DNA of 64,000 nt from Vandiemenella viatica (Eukaryota; Arthropoda; Insecta; Orthoptera; Morabidae): positions 349,766,932 to 349,830,931 of the forward strand of contig JARYHS010008074.1 in the NCBI GenBank assembly GCA_031002005.1, read 5' to 3'. Positions 43,753 through 55,335 of the stretch are shown here, piece after piece (positions within the stretch are counted from its first letter, which is position 1; each line of letters starts with the position of its first letter). A model generated the notes under the pieces. It did not search any database. It saw nothing but the letters and a program-made list of their open reading frames with translations, and was not told the origin of the DNA. The position numbers were made by a program, and so were the translations under genes.

Positions 43753-44778
43753 ATATCATTAACAACAAAGGCCGCTTTTCTAATTAAAGGAAAATTAATC
43801 TTATATTAATGTTGCTCCACGCCTACATTTAAGGTTTTGCCAGCTCTCAAAGAAATATAAAATTATTGTGAGGATAAATAGAAATTCATTACTTAAATAA
43901 AAAAAAGCTGAAACTTTATTACTGCCACATTTACTTTTAAACGGCAGAGTACAGCTTTAAATTATCATGTTAACACCAAAATCCATTCCAGATTCTATTC
44001 GTTTTAGATTTGAATTTTTGTTTGCGGGAACATGGTTACCTTTCACCTGACTTTGAAGAAATCACTATAGTCCAGCCAATAGGTGCTCAAAAGGGCCCCT
44101 AGCTGGAAAGTTGTGGGGTAGTTTTGATTTCCTCCATTCTACATGTTTTTTGGGGTGCTGAATCCGAATCTGACGTTTGCTAATAAAATTTCGTGACAGA
44201 AAATTAAAAGGACAAAAAATCTCATTTTCTGGCGTTTTTTTTGCTAATAATTCTAAATCTATCAACTTTCCGTAATTAACCTCATTGTTAAAAATGAAAA
44301 TGCATAAAATTTCCTACAATTTTCACCCGTAAAGTTTTTTCTCGGAAGAAACGATCGGGCTCAAGCGCTGGTTGAAAATTGGCGTATTTTGTCTATCTCT
44401 CACTTATTCCACTCCAAAACTCAAATTTACTATCAAAGTCTGTCAATATTAGTGAATTCTCCTAGTTTTAAGTTGAATACAATATTTTTTTTCTAAACAT
44501 CTATTCTTTTTTAAAAAAAAAAAAGGAGAGAGAGAAAAAAAATCCGAGGCCTAATTGTGAGGCTGTAACCACATATTCTACTTTTATATCTAACGTGTTT
44601 ATTCATATTCTTGCATAACATACGACACCTTTATACTTTCTATAAATTATCACAGAATAATTCACTAATTATTATTTAATTCTATAAATGAGGCAGCACT
44701 GAAGGACAGGCACGTGCGCAGGCGGCTGAGGGCTCACGAGGGGTCTTCCCACTCATCTGCCTCTCTCCATCCGTATGT
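43753..44778. other. unassigned stretch
   Basis: AT-rich, no gene recognised. It may belong to one larger unit if the two G-rich repeats are its ends. Confidence 0.35.
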
Positions 44779-44942
44779 CAGGGCCGGTATTAGGCGGGGG
44801 GGGGGGGGGTAAGTGGGTCAAATGTACCCGGGCACGCCCGGCTGACGGGGGGACACGATCACCGTCTGTAGGGGCCCCCCGCTCGATAAGTTGTAGAGCT
44901 AAAAAAAAAAAAGGTCACCCATTTTTTCAGAGGGAGGGCCCT
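44779..44942. repeat. G-rich dispersed repeat, copy 2
   Basis: Begins CAGGGCCGGTATTAGGCGGG and ends AGGGAGGGCCCTG, a short terminal inverted repeat (CAGGGCC/GGCCCTG), hAT-like. The flanking 8-mers do not match. Confidence 0.65.
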
Positions 44943-45092
44943 GACCCATGACTTGAGCAAGGGCTCCCAACTGGTTACCCCGGGTCCCAAAATTCTAGCA
45001 CCTCATGCATGCCAAATGCAGCCACCTTTACCTCCAGGACTTGCATACCTTGAAAACCGCAATGTCATCTGCAGGTTTCTCCATTCGTAGGA

Positions 45093-45775
45093 GTGAAAAA
45101 CTGTATTGTGGCACCTGGAGTGATATGGCCATTGAACAAACTAATTAAGTCAATGAAGACGAGTGGAGGCCTCTCTCATGGCCGTGGAGTAACTGCAGGC
45201 GTTGTGGCAAGATGGACTAAAGGGATGAAAGTATTGCATAATGTATGTCAAGAGATTGGGCACTTTACAGGAGAGGAACTAGAAACGTCAGGCCAACACG
45301 GTGACAGCAGAGATACTAGGCAAACGCGAGACACCACTGATGCAGATAAATTGCTGGATTGGTTGTACGAGCATCCTCCTTTCCCAGAGAGCACTGTGTT
45401 GTCGCAGATGAGGGGATCAATTGCCACCTGTCTAAGGAGATGGGCATGAAAGGTATACATCGCATTGCTGGTGGTGATTTTCTCGTTGTAAAGTGCAAAC
45501 GAATCGAAAGAGTGCATCCTCTTGCGATCATGAACAGCTCTATTCAGATAGAAGACAGGGCTGCATTTATTAGTCCAATAACACTTTTTCAACGAATGAC
45601 TATCGTGAAACATTCAGATGAAGAGCTGAGAGAGTGTCTGCGTTATGAACTTAGCCCCTACCCTCTCTCTTTTTGATGAGCATGGAATGAGGAAAGGAAC
45701 AAAATCGAACTTATACAGGGCTTTTGTGCAAACTGAACAGGCAGACTTGAGTAATACGCCACATTACAAATAAGC
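45093..45775 (+). pseudogene. frameshifted copy of an unidentified gene
   Basis: An intronless coding remnant in two or more frames. It starts near LNKLIKSMKTSGGLSHGRGV (Gly-rich), continues WTKGMKVLHNVCQEIGHFTG, then DADKLLDWLYEHPPFPEST. After a frameshift near 45405 it reads VADEGINCHLSKEMGMKGIH and RIERVHPLA, then after further damage ELSPYPLSLFDEHGMRKGTKSN. The ordered, low-degeneracy segments over about 220 codons show a once real protein; the PYPLSLFDE...GMRK block seems familiar from multicopy metazoan proteins of unknown function, but I cannot name the family. Lack of introns suggests a retrocopy or a piece of an unclassified transposon. Confidence 0.6.
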
Positions 45776-45779
45776 AGCT

Positions 45780-46427
45780 GATTTACTAGTTGAGTTATTG
45801 GGTCAAATCAGTCAGTAATCACTGTACTTTCACATTGAAATTCCAGTAAAGCATGCCACGAATGGTCGTATTATCGTATTCTCAAAAGCCTGTCTCACAC
45901 ATACAAGCACAGGCAGTAAACTTGAGGAAATCGTAGAAATTAATCTTGGGTCCTTCAAAATGTGACGATTCGTTTATTCCAAGGAATTGTGCCTTTATTG
46001 TAAAACGAGCAAAAATCTACGTCAACTATGAACACTATATGAAAAATGAAATTAAATAGCTCGTCTTCCTATCTGGGTATAAAAGCCATTCCAACCTTTC
46101 TCCAGGCCATACTGGTACGAAAAAAAATCTTCTGCCATTCAGTTTTTATTATTTATTTATTTTTTAATTGGAGAACATTAGTTTGGTTTGATAGATCTGT
46201 GAATGCCGATCTATTCAATATTTAGTAACTAATGCATCCAACCACCCAACAAATCCTTGACGTTTCTATGCTGTTTTATCTTCTACAAACTTTCTAAAAC
46301 TAATTTAAAGATATCGAATGCAAGCACCTAAAAAGCCATCACTCGATGTGGTGGCAAACCCAACCTACAGTCTGATTCAACGAACTAGAAGTGTTTACTT
46401 CAGATTTTGAATTTTAACATCCATCTA
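45780..46427. other. unassigned stretch
   Basis: No gene or element recognised. Confidence 0.4.
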
Positions 46428-47625
46428 CACTGAAGAGCCAAAGAAACTGGTATAAGCATGCGTATGCAAACACAGAGATACGTAAACACTCAGAGTACAG
46501 CGCTCGGTTGGCAACGCGTATATAAGACAACAGGTGTCTGGCGCAGGTGTTAGATTGGTTACTGCTGCTACAATGGCAAGTTATCACGATTTAAGTGAGT
46601 TTGAACGTGGTGTTATAGTCGGCGCACGAGAGATGAGACACAGCATCTCCTAGGTAATGAAGAAGTTGGAATTTTTCCGTACGACCATTTCACTTTGAAT
46701 ATCGGGGATCCGGTAAAACATCAATTCTCCGACATCGCTGCGGTCGGAAAAAGATCCTGCAAGAACGGGACCAATCACGACTTAAGAGACTTGTTCAACG
46801 TGACAGAAGAACCCTTCCGCAAATTGCTGCGGATTTCAATGCTGGGCTATCAACAATTGTCAGCGTGTGAACCATTCAACGAAACATCATCGATATGAGC
46901 TTTCGAAGCCGAAGGCCCACTCGTGTACCCTTGCTGAGTGCACGACACAAAGCTTTACGCCTCACCTGGGCCCCTCAACACCGACATTGGACTGTTGATG
47001 ATTGGAAACATGTTGCCTGGTCTGACGAGTCTCGTTTCCAATTGTATCGAGTGGATGGGCGTGTACGGATATGGAGACATCCTGATGAATTCATGGACCC
47101 TGCATGTCAGCAGGGGACTGTTCAAGCTGGTGGAGGCTCTGTAATGGTGTGGGGCGTGTGTAATTGGAGTGACAAGGGACCCCTGATTCGTCTAGATACG
47201 ACTATGACAGGTGACACGTACGTACGCATCCTGGCTGATCACATGCATCCATTCGTGCCCATTGTGCATTCCGACGGACTTGGACAATTCCAGCAGGACA
47301 ATGTGACACCCCACACGTCCAGAACTGCTACAGAGTGGCTCCAGGAACACTCTTCTGAGTTTAAACACCTCCGCTGGCCACCAAAATCCCCAGACGTGAA
47401 CATTATTGAGCATATCTGGGATGCCTTGCAACGCGCCGTTAAGAAGAGATCTCTAGCCCTTCGTACTCTTAAGCATTTATGGACAGCCCTGCAGGATGCA
47501 TGGTGTCAGTTCCCTCCAGCACTACTTCAGATTTTAGTCTAGTGTCGTGTTTCGACACTTCTGCGTGCTCGCGGGGACCCTACACGATATTAGGCAGGTG
47601 TACCAGTTTCTTTGGCTCTTCAGTG
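46428..47625 (+). mobile_element. Tc1-like element, complete
   Basis: 1198 bp between 24-bp perfect inverted repeats beginning CACTGAAGAGCCAAAGAAAC, flanked by TA (46426-46427, 47626-47627). Perfect terminal repeats suggest relatively recent insertion, though the gene is dead. Confidence 0.95.
46573..47593 (+). pseudogene. Tc1-like transposase
   Basis: DD34E cut-and-paste transposase. ATG 46573 starts MASYHDLSEFERGVIVGARE (paired-like DNA-binding domain); a TAG after SIS (46651) and frameshifts ruin the middle of that domain. From about 46895 the catalytic domain is open: TWAPQHRHWTVDDWKHVAWS then DES (first Asp), VQAGGGSVMVWGVC, VHSDGLGQFQQDN (second Asp), WPPKSPDVNIIEHIWDALQR (Glu). TAG at 47540 interrupts just before a tail STLLRARGDPTRY and a TAG near 47592. 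Intact family members run about 340 residues, which this would match. Confidence 0.92.
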
Positions 47626-47627
47626 TA

Positions 47628-48649
47628 ATTAAAATAAAAAGATTTTTGGAATAACAAATAAAGTTTATTTCAAAAATAAGAGCGGTTCGGTTATAAAAGG
47701 AAAACTAGCGATAAAATGAAAATTTTGCTAGTGATTCCAAATACTTGCACACTATTTCTGCATTATTGTTCTGCGAAGTCACCGTTTCATTCTGTACACT
47801 TCTGATAACCCGAAGCAAACATTCCGCCTTGAAGAATGTCGGTAAGTTTTACACATGATGTTAACACTTCACTTCCCTCGAATTGTCAAAAACAAAACCA
47901 TTTTTTCAGGTGTCGAACAGATGGAAATCACTGGGTTCGAGGCCAGTATTGTAAGGTAGGCGATAAATACCCTCCTACCGAAGATTTTGAAATGCGTCTA
48001 TTGTCCCGGTAGCCCTTTTGTGAACGTACAAATATGTGCTCAGCATTTCCTGTTGGTGGTTTTGAATGAGACAAAACATTTTCAAGTGTTTCGCAATATA
48101 ATTATACCAGCGATGTTATGATTTTTCCAGGATCCATAAAATCGATCCCAGAACACAGTTACGCTGATTTTCGCTTTGAGAATTGGTTTGCCTGAATTTT
48201 TTCGCTTCTAGTTGAATCGAAATGACATAAGGATAGCATAGACTTACCAAATCTTAGATTCGTTTCCACTGACGACATTAAAAAAAAAAATTCTTTCTCA
48301 TTATGAATCCACGAAATCACACACAACTGTAATTATTTTATCTTTGTAAGCAGTTGTCAACATTTGGCACCCATTGTGTTCACAGAGTTCATGGCCTAGA
48401 GTTAGACGTTTAGTCGTGAAATAGTAACAAACAGGCGGAATTACTTTCGAATTTATAACATTACTGTAGATATTAAAGTGCTGTAAAATCACATTACATA
48501 AACTTATAATGATGTTACGATTTTATGACATGTTTGATATCTTTTTCAATAGGGTATGTTATGAACAATAGACTCACATTCTATAGAAATTAAATGCATT
48601 ATGAAAACTTTGGTAGTGAATGCTGGGTTGATTCTTTAGTACTTAGCGT
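47628..48649. other. unassigned stretch
   Basis: No gene or element recognised. Confidence 0.4.
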
Positions 48650-48885
48650 GGTAGGTGAGCTGTAACGCCCTGGCCTCGCATTCGAGAGGACGCGGGTTGA
48701 ATCCCGTCCGTCCATCCAGATCTGAGTTTTCATGGTTTCCCCAAATTACTCCAGGCGAATGTCGGGACACTTCCTTCAAAAGGCCATGGCCGAATTCCTT
48801 TCTGTTTCTTGCCCCACTCCTTTTCCGTCTCTAATGATCTCGACGTCGACGAGGCGTAAAGCCCTGGCAAATAGAGAAAAAGCTT
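48650..48885 (+). repeat. tRNA-derived SINE, most complete copy
   Basis: Head with A box TGGTAGGTGAGC, GGCCTCGCATTCGAGAGGAC and B box GGGTTGAATCCC; then TCCAGATCTGAGTTTTCATG, CCAGGCGAATGTCGGGA, GGCCATGGCCGAATTCC, and 3' end TCTCTAATGATCTCGACGTC with GAGGCGTAAAG. This is the best reference for the family in the window. Confidence 0.9.
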
Positions 48886-50176
48886 CTCTCTTTTTATCAG
48901 AGGTAGTTAAGCTTCGCATCCTCCAACATCATTACTTCTTTCTCTCTTGAAATCTTTGGTTTTAATCTTTCAAGATTCTTTAGCATCGCGTGGATTATTG
49001 GCTTCTTATTATTTCCAGCAAAATAACACCGCGAATGTAATTGTTGCATCAAATATAGAATAAAATCATTAAAAACTAAGTATAAGTCATGGGCACCATA
49101 CGAACAATGAACGGCAGCTTCATACAGCTACGCGATAAGAGACTACATTTGTATACAAAGACTCTGAGTAGCCGGAAAGAAAGCTTGAAGGGTTTTCCCC
49201 GTTAGTTATTTTAAGCTTTCTTTACACAGAATGCACACCTCACGCAGAACAAATGCTATGTAGTGTTGTCATCAAGGCAGAAGCTCAGTCTCAACTCTGT
49301 GCTCATTCGCTCAACACCGAAAGACTAGCTCATTAAGTACAGTCTGCAGCAACACAAGACATTCGTGTAGAGGTAAGTCTATGATAACTGTATTTCAAGT
49401 GCCCTACTCATTCTATTACTGTAGAAGGACATAGAATTTGTCATGATTATTAAAAGAGCTTCTCTAACTGAACTACAGACGTGTCTACTTTCACACAAGG
49501 TACTCTATTGAGCATGATCATTATGTGTATAAACTTTACCTTACAACGATGATATCAAACATCACAACACTAAGGTAAGCTGATTTTAAATCAATATCAT
49601 CACTCGCTTGATCTTGCGGGACGGACAGTTGACTGTGCAGGTGTGCAACAGAACCTTATAGGGATGTATAGGTCATGTAACTTTCAGCGCCTTAGTGGTT
49701 CGTTGATTCTTGCAGCGCTTGTTTCGGTGTTAGGTCTCCTAGCAGTTATACTTTCCACTGCTTGCTGGGAGTACTCCAGAAATGATTAGAAAACATGAAA
49801 GTTTTGTAAAATTGATTGACTGATGCCTACAAACTTGGTAATACCTTGTTAAATTTTCGTTTCATTACTCATACAAATAATTTATGATCAACGTCCCTAA
49901 AAATGAATCATATATTGAGCACGGTTATCAAAACAGTGAACTTTATTAGATCAAACTGGTTGAACAAATATCAGTTCCAAGAAATCCTCAAGCATTTGGA
50001 GACAAAATATAATGACCTTACATTTTATGCTGAAATAAGATGTTGACCGAAGCAAAAATGTTGAAAATAGTGTTTCGTTTGAAACAAGAAATACAATCAT
50101 TCTTTGTAAGCTAGTCGGAAAATATTCCACAATTGAAAGGCATGGATTGGGTTTGCCACTTTGAGTTTCTTTTTTT
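48886..50176. other. unassigned stretch
   Basis: No gene recognised; a plausible donor AGAG|GTAAGT at about 49371 lacks a coding frame before it. Confidence 0.4.
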
Positions 50177-50362
50177 TTGTAATTTAATTTAATTGCATTG
50201 GAGCACAAGCTCCGGTGGCAATTTCCCTACACCCCCACCTTCCCCCTACCCTGCACCCACCTACATTTGACCTCTACAAATTTTATCTTTAAATTCTTTC
50301 AACGTTTTCAGTAAATTATTCATCATTTCTCTTGGTAACTCATTCCAATCCCTGACGAGCCG
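50177..50362 (-). repeat. LINE 3' tail (CR1-like family), minus strand
   Basis: Complement of the tail at 10200-10380: AATTTAATTTAATTGCATTG, GCTCCGGTGGCAATTTCCC and CACCCACCTACATTTG are all shared. Confidence 0.9.
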
Positions 50363-50638
50363 CTTAAATAACCTTAACATTCGTCTGCAAGGGAAAGACC
50401 AATTGATTAATAATATGTTTGATATTGTTGTTGCATTTGAAATGAAACTTAGGTTAGGGTAACAACAGTTGAAAAATAAAAAAATTCATTAACTATAACA
50501 CATTGTCACTGCAAGCAGACGTGGCACAGCGGCGGCGAATAAATACGGTTCATTTAAATCGGATTCAAACCTTGAGTTCAAAAAAGAGAAGCATAATGTT
50601 TTTTTGTTTGAATTTTCAACGCCATTATTAAATTCATT

Positions 50639-50639
50639 G

Positions 50640-50672
<33 letters not shown>

Positions 50673-50675
50673 CGG
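50639..50675. repeat. (TC)n(TA)n microsatellite
   Basis: About eight TC and nine TA units in succession. Confidence 0.95.
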
Positions 50676-50699
50676 ACAGGGAGAAATATCATGCGTTTT

Positions 50700-51076
50700 A
50701 AAAACATACTTTGCGGGTGATTTCGCTATCTGGAAACACTCATGTATGTGAACAGCATTTCAGTCGGGTGAAGAATAATAAGTCCTAACATAAAAGACGA
50801 ATCACCAAAGTTCATTTGGAGAAAATTTTGCGAACAAGCACCACTCCTTTCGACATCAAGATTGATGCATTCTGTTCTGCCAAACATCGTCAAAAGGCGC
50901 ATTAAATTAATTATATTTTTAATGCTTCATTAAATATGTATATTTCATTTTTAGCGATTTTTTCCCATAAAAATATTTAAGTATTTTTTTCCAAGAAAGT
51001 AGTACATGCGGCCCGATAAAAAAAAAAATCTATTTCTAAAATTTGGCCCGGCTACTGAAAAGGTTGGCAACCGTTG
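50700..51076 (+). pseudogene. hAT transposase C-terminus and 3' end
   Basis: 50732-50905 encodes THVCEQHFSRVKNNKS, a TAA, then RRITKVHLEKILRTST and DIKIDAFCSAKHRQKAH with stop, matching the dimerisation end of ZBED/GTF2IRD2-type hAT transposases (S-x-Y-x-C-E-x-x-F-S). A terminus, inverted CAACGGTTGCCAACCTTTT, ends at 51076. Only the 3' end is visible. Confidence 0.75.
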
Positions 51077-51084
51077 GCCTAGAT

Positions 51085-51821
51085 GATTGCTGGAAACTTC
51101 CTAAATCCAGTAATCACGATGGCTGGGCCTGGAACGTAAGGACCTTGGGTCGTGCCCGGCCCCGTTTTTTCCCCCCCTCCCAAATCTAGTGTCGTACTGA
51201 GCCACACTGGCGGGATATAACATGCAATTATAGTAGTTTTGTTACTTTCATTAATTCTATGGGACTTTTTACTGTTTTCACTGCTCCAAAATTTCCCAGG
51301 CATTGATTTTTCAGGCTTCCGCAGCCGACTTTGTTATTAATTACTAGTTTTGCGGCGTAAGTCGCATTGTTTATTCTACAAAGCGACTTACCCAGTAATT
51401 ATTCCGGGCATTCCTTTCTTCAAACTAAATTCATTTGAACCAGCCACGATACAAATGGTTTCAGATGGTATTTTCTTTGTAGCTTGTAAAAGAGGTTCCT
51501 ATTTTTCTATGAGGTAGGATATTAAACGAACGATTTCTGGAATATTTGGTGCCTTTTTCCATTAATGAAATGTTCTTTCTTATTCTAGATAATGTATTCG
51601 GGAATTTAATCTGAATAAAAGTGTGCTTTTAACAATCAATAAACCAATGTATTATAGTTGTTTGATATTAAAAAAAAAGCTAATTTTTTCTTCGGAATAA
51701 AAATATTGAAATGATAACGACATTGCGCCAAAGAACTGCTTTTTTTGATAAGATAATTTTCAAATTCTGTTGCTACTCCATCGTAGTTCTTGTATGTTAT
51801 CATTTTGTTTGTTAAAATTGT
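51085..51821. other. unassigned stretch
   Basis: No gene or element recognised; C-rich tract at 51170. Confidence 0.4.
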
Positions 51822-52055
51822 TAATTTAATTTGATTTCCCTGCACCCTCATTTCCCCTTTCCTGTATCCGTCTACTTTTTCTCTCTACTAATTTAAATTT
51901 TAAATTCTTTTAGCGTTTTTCGTAAATTATTCATTATTTCTCCTGGTAACTTATTCTAATCCCTGACCATCTTACCTGGGAAAGAAAATTTTCCCACACC
52001 CTTATGCGTGAAGTCGAGTGCCAATTTTCGACGGCAAATTGTATTTCTAATGCAG
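51822..52055 (-). repeat. LINE 3' tail (CR1-like family), diverged
   Basis: On minus: GGCACTCGACTTCACGCATA AGGGTGTGGGAA, GTCAGGGATTAGAATAAGTT and CGTAAAGCGC-type tail, aligning to 10145-10300 but with a degenerate end. Confidence 0.8.
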
Positions 52056-52139
52056 CAAATCAATTTTCTCTTTCTATATTTGGTTCCTTCTCTTAGGAAC
52101 GGCAGACAAAAAAAAGGTATCTATTGGTTTTTTTTTAAT

Positions 52140-52330
52140 AGGTCTCTTTGACGTAAAAGTCATTTGAGCCGGGAGGGGATTGAGGGGAAGAACGGACGAA
52201 CGGGCAGGAAAGAGCAATATCAACAGTAGCCTGGAGTGGCGTCAAGAAACCGGAATAGCCGGATCTGGTATCGAATCTGGGTTCTCCCGATTTCTAGGTC
52301 CGAACGTTAACCACTCACTCACCAACACGG
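52140..52330 (-). repeat. tRNA-derived SINE, diverged
   Basis: On plus: TTTGACGTAAAAGTCATTTG, GCCTGGAGTGGCGTCAAGAA, CCGGATCTGGTATCGAATCT, GGGTTCTCCCG, consistent with the minus-strand SINE order. Confidence 0.55.
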
Positions 52331-52579
52331 GTGTCTCGTTGGCGAGTAAACAAACGTTTTGTAATAGTTCTAAGAAATTTTACGTTAAACATTTGGTCAG
52401 TGAATTAGTAATCTTGAAGTTGACGATAAATTTCTCGTAAGTATGCAACGTCCCAACTACTTAACTGCCAGTTTTAAGCTTAAAGTTGTTCTTAGTATTG
52501 CTTCTAGTTACGACCCAGAAACAAAGCTACAGTCACGCCAATGGTAGACCTAATTGTCGCCCAGTCCACAAAAAAAAAA

Positions 52580-53151
52580 AAAATGTCGTCAAGTCAAATC
52601 AAATACCAAAACAATGCTCATTTGCTTTTTTGATGCCAAGGGCGTAGTTCATTCAGAGTTTGTTCACCCACATCAAACCGTCAATTAAACCTTTTATTTG
52701 GAAGTTTTAAGAAGATTACACAACGTTGTTCGTCAAAAAAGACCCGATTTGTGGCAGACTGGAGACTGTTTCTTCCACTACGACAATGCACCTGCACATA
52801 CGAGCGCTGATAGGCAGTTTTTGGCTAAAAAATTGGCACGGTTCCGCTGCCCCACGCACCTTACTCGCCTTACCTGGCTCCGTGTGACTTTTTCTTATCT
52901 CCACGCATGAAAAGAGGTATGAATGGACACCGATTTGACAACATTGAAGAAGTCAAGAAAAAAACTAGGAGCTGTCAGCCATTTCTAAACATGACTAAAG
53001 AAAATGTTTTCGAACAGTGGAAGCACCAGTGAGACAAATTTATTTGTTTTAATTGAGAATATTTTAAGGAGATAAGGTTGTTTCGTAGAATATTTGAAAA
53101 TATATAGCTTTTAAAAAATAATTCCGGTTTTTTTTTGGTACCCTCTCGTAC
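52580..53151 (+). pseudogene. mariner transposase, 3' half
   Basis: Reads FAFFDAKGVVHSEFVHPHQT, a TAA, FYLEVLRRLHNVVRQKRPDL, FFHYDNAPAHTS (second catalytic Asp), QFLAKK; after a one-base shift near 52830 PYSPYLAPCDFFLSPRMK (third Asp kept in APCD; the usual SPD is SPY), HRFDNIEEVKKKT and VFEQWKHQ with TGA. The terminus TTTTTGGTACCCTCTCGTA ends at 53151. The 5' half is lost at an A13 run (52569-52581). Confidence 0.88.
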
Positions 53152-54529
53152 TTTGCTAATTTGCACAAACTAATCTTACTGTCCGCATTTGCGTACACTT
53201 CAACTTCAATATCGTCCCATAATACTCTAGCATTAGCCTAACCAGTAGGTAGGAGACGTATTAGCTGGGCCATATTACGTTATTCGGTGACCCACATTTC
53301 CCAGGATCCGGACCGCAGCTCGTGGGGTACAGCCCGCGACCTCAATTTGTGTGTGACGTCACAGCCGTACAGCGCAAAGCATTGGCCTCAATTCCGCAGG
53401 AGTATAACGGATCATCAGGCGATTCCGTATTGCTCGTTAGTTAGCATACACCTTCTTTAACATTAAGGACGTCACAGGCACCGGGCATCCAAGTATGACG
53501 CGCCATATTATTTTCATCGCAAAAGAATACATATGGTAATCACACAATTCTATTGACTGCTAAGTTATATGAACCTAATTTTTTTACTGTATGTATGTGT
53601 TTTAATTAACAATCCTAACAGTAGTCAGCACCGAGCGTGGAAGGAGAGCTTTCGGGAGGACATGGGTTCGAATGTACAGTCGGGGACAGAATTCGCGAGA
53701 CCCCTTGCCTTTCGATTATGCTTCGTTCAAGACACGAATACCGCATGGGACAGCATAACTGGTAGATGGTACACTAAATTCATGATAAAATAGACCTCTC
53801 ATACCCAACACTTTACCCAAGACTAAAAAATGAGCCATCGCAACAAGAAACACGAAGACGCTCAGAGGCAAAGTTCGGAGTTCTACAGTAAAAATAATCA
53901 CGAATATCACCATTTTAGTCATAATAATTATTGAAATAACCAAATCAATTGATTATAGAGGAATGATAACACTTTTTTGTAATTTTGATAGCCGTTGAGT
54001 ATTTTTTTTTCCCTCGAATAAACAGTTGCCAATTCGCTAGCAAATAGAAATATATGGCAAAAACCGAAAATAATCGCTAAATTACACACGGAAAACCAAT
54101 AAGAGAGTTTTAATGGACTTAGTCACACTTTCTAGCGCTGCAGAGTTATAGAACTGTATGTGGCAAATACACACAAAGGTTAAGGGTAAGTAGAAAGAGC
54201 ATTTACGAAAGAACTCTAATGGTAAACTAAGTCACGAAATATAAATAAACTATTTCCAGAAAATTAAATGGTGCGGTATCTTAACACCTTAATTTTGTTT
54301 TCATCATACCACATTTAGAAGGTAAGCTAAACTTGAAGGCAGTAGCAACAGTTTTAGTAGTAATAATAATAATTAAGAACAATAAATAAATAAATAAATC
54401 CGTCTGCAATGTGAATTAGCGGCTCCACATTCTAAATCTGGAAGTAGGAAAGCTTTCATCTCTCTCTTTGTTTCTAATTAATACTGATTCTTCTATAAAA
54501 TTTTCTGTCAAGCTTTATTTCCTGCCTTC
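53152..54529. other. mostly unassigned
   Basis: A SINE-head-like fragment GGGAGGACATGGGTTCGAAT lies at 53655. TAA-type and AAAT-type microsatellites at 54357-54400. Otherwise nothing recognised. Confidence 0.45.
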
Positions 54530-54735
54530 CAAGCCCGGTAGGTTATAAAACTGTTGCCTGGCATTCTGGAGGACGCGAATTCAAACCACGTCGGGGATCC
54601 AGTTTCAATATTCCATGATTTTCGTAAAACTCTCCAGCTGAACTCCAGAAAAGTTCCTTCAAAAATTGGTGGCTGAAATTTTTACCCAATCCTAGTTTCC
54701 AGTACTATCAGGATTCATATCACATTGGCGTGGAA
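54530..54735 (+). repeat. tRNA-derived SINE, first of a pair
   Basis: GGTAGGTTATAAAACTG (A-box position), GGAGGACGCGAATTCAAACC (B-box position), then CATGATTTTCGTAAAACTCT; strongly diverged. Confidence 0.65.
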
Positions 54736-54769
54736 GATATGAAGAAGACAAAAAAAAGGGAACGTGATG

Positions 54770-54975
54770 GGCATGTTGTATCCGGCTTTAGGGAGGTCGT
54801 GGGTTCGAATCCCCATCTAGCTATCCAGGTAAACGATTTAGATGGTTGCCCCAAATCACTCCAGGCGAATGCCGGGATTGTTCCTTCAAAAGACCATGGC
54901 CGAATTCCTCCCCATTACTTGTCCCCAGGCCTTTCCTGCCTCTAATGATCTCGATTAGATGTAAAGCTAGAAGCA
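54770..54975 (+). repeat. tRNA-derived SINE, second of a pair
   Basis: GGTTCGAATCCC B box, CCAAATCACTCCAGGCGAAT, GCCGGGATTGTTCCTTCAAA, GACCATGGCCGAATTCC, CTCTAATGATCTCGA and GTAAAGC. Same orientation as the copy just before it. Confidence 0.85.
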
Positions 54976-55129
54976 AAAAATAATTTCTCAAATAAAAATA
55001 ATTACATCACTGTGGTGTGTTTTGGACCTTTCCCTTGTTGGATTTATCTTATTCAATGGCCGAACATGGTAGCGAAGGGACTAGAGTACTATTTCCACAT
55101 GTGGAGAGTCTCTAGTTCGATGTTGTTTT

Positions 55130-55335
55130 AGGGCTGGTCGACGTCGAAATCATTATAGAGGAAAAAGTACTTTGGGCATGTTTCGGGACGGAATTCAGCC
55201 ATGGCCATACCAGAGAATCATCCCAGCACTCACGGAGTGATTTCGATTAATCATGCAATATCGAAATACGGATGGATGCACGAAGATTTCAACCCCTGTC
55301 TTCCCGAATGGGATGGCTTGAGCGTTACCGGGAGT
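55130..55335 (-). repeat. tRNA-derived SINE, diverged
   Basis: On plus: GGTCGACGTCGAAATCATTA, GGAATTCAGCCATGGCCATA, CCAGCACTCACGGAGTGATT, GATTTCAACCCCTGTCTTCC. Confidence 0.75.
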
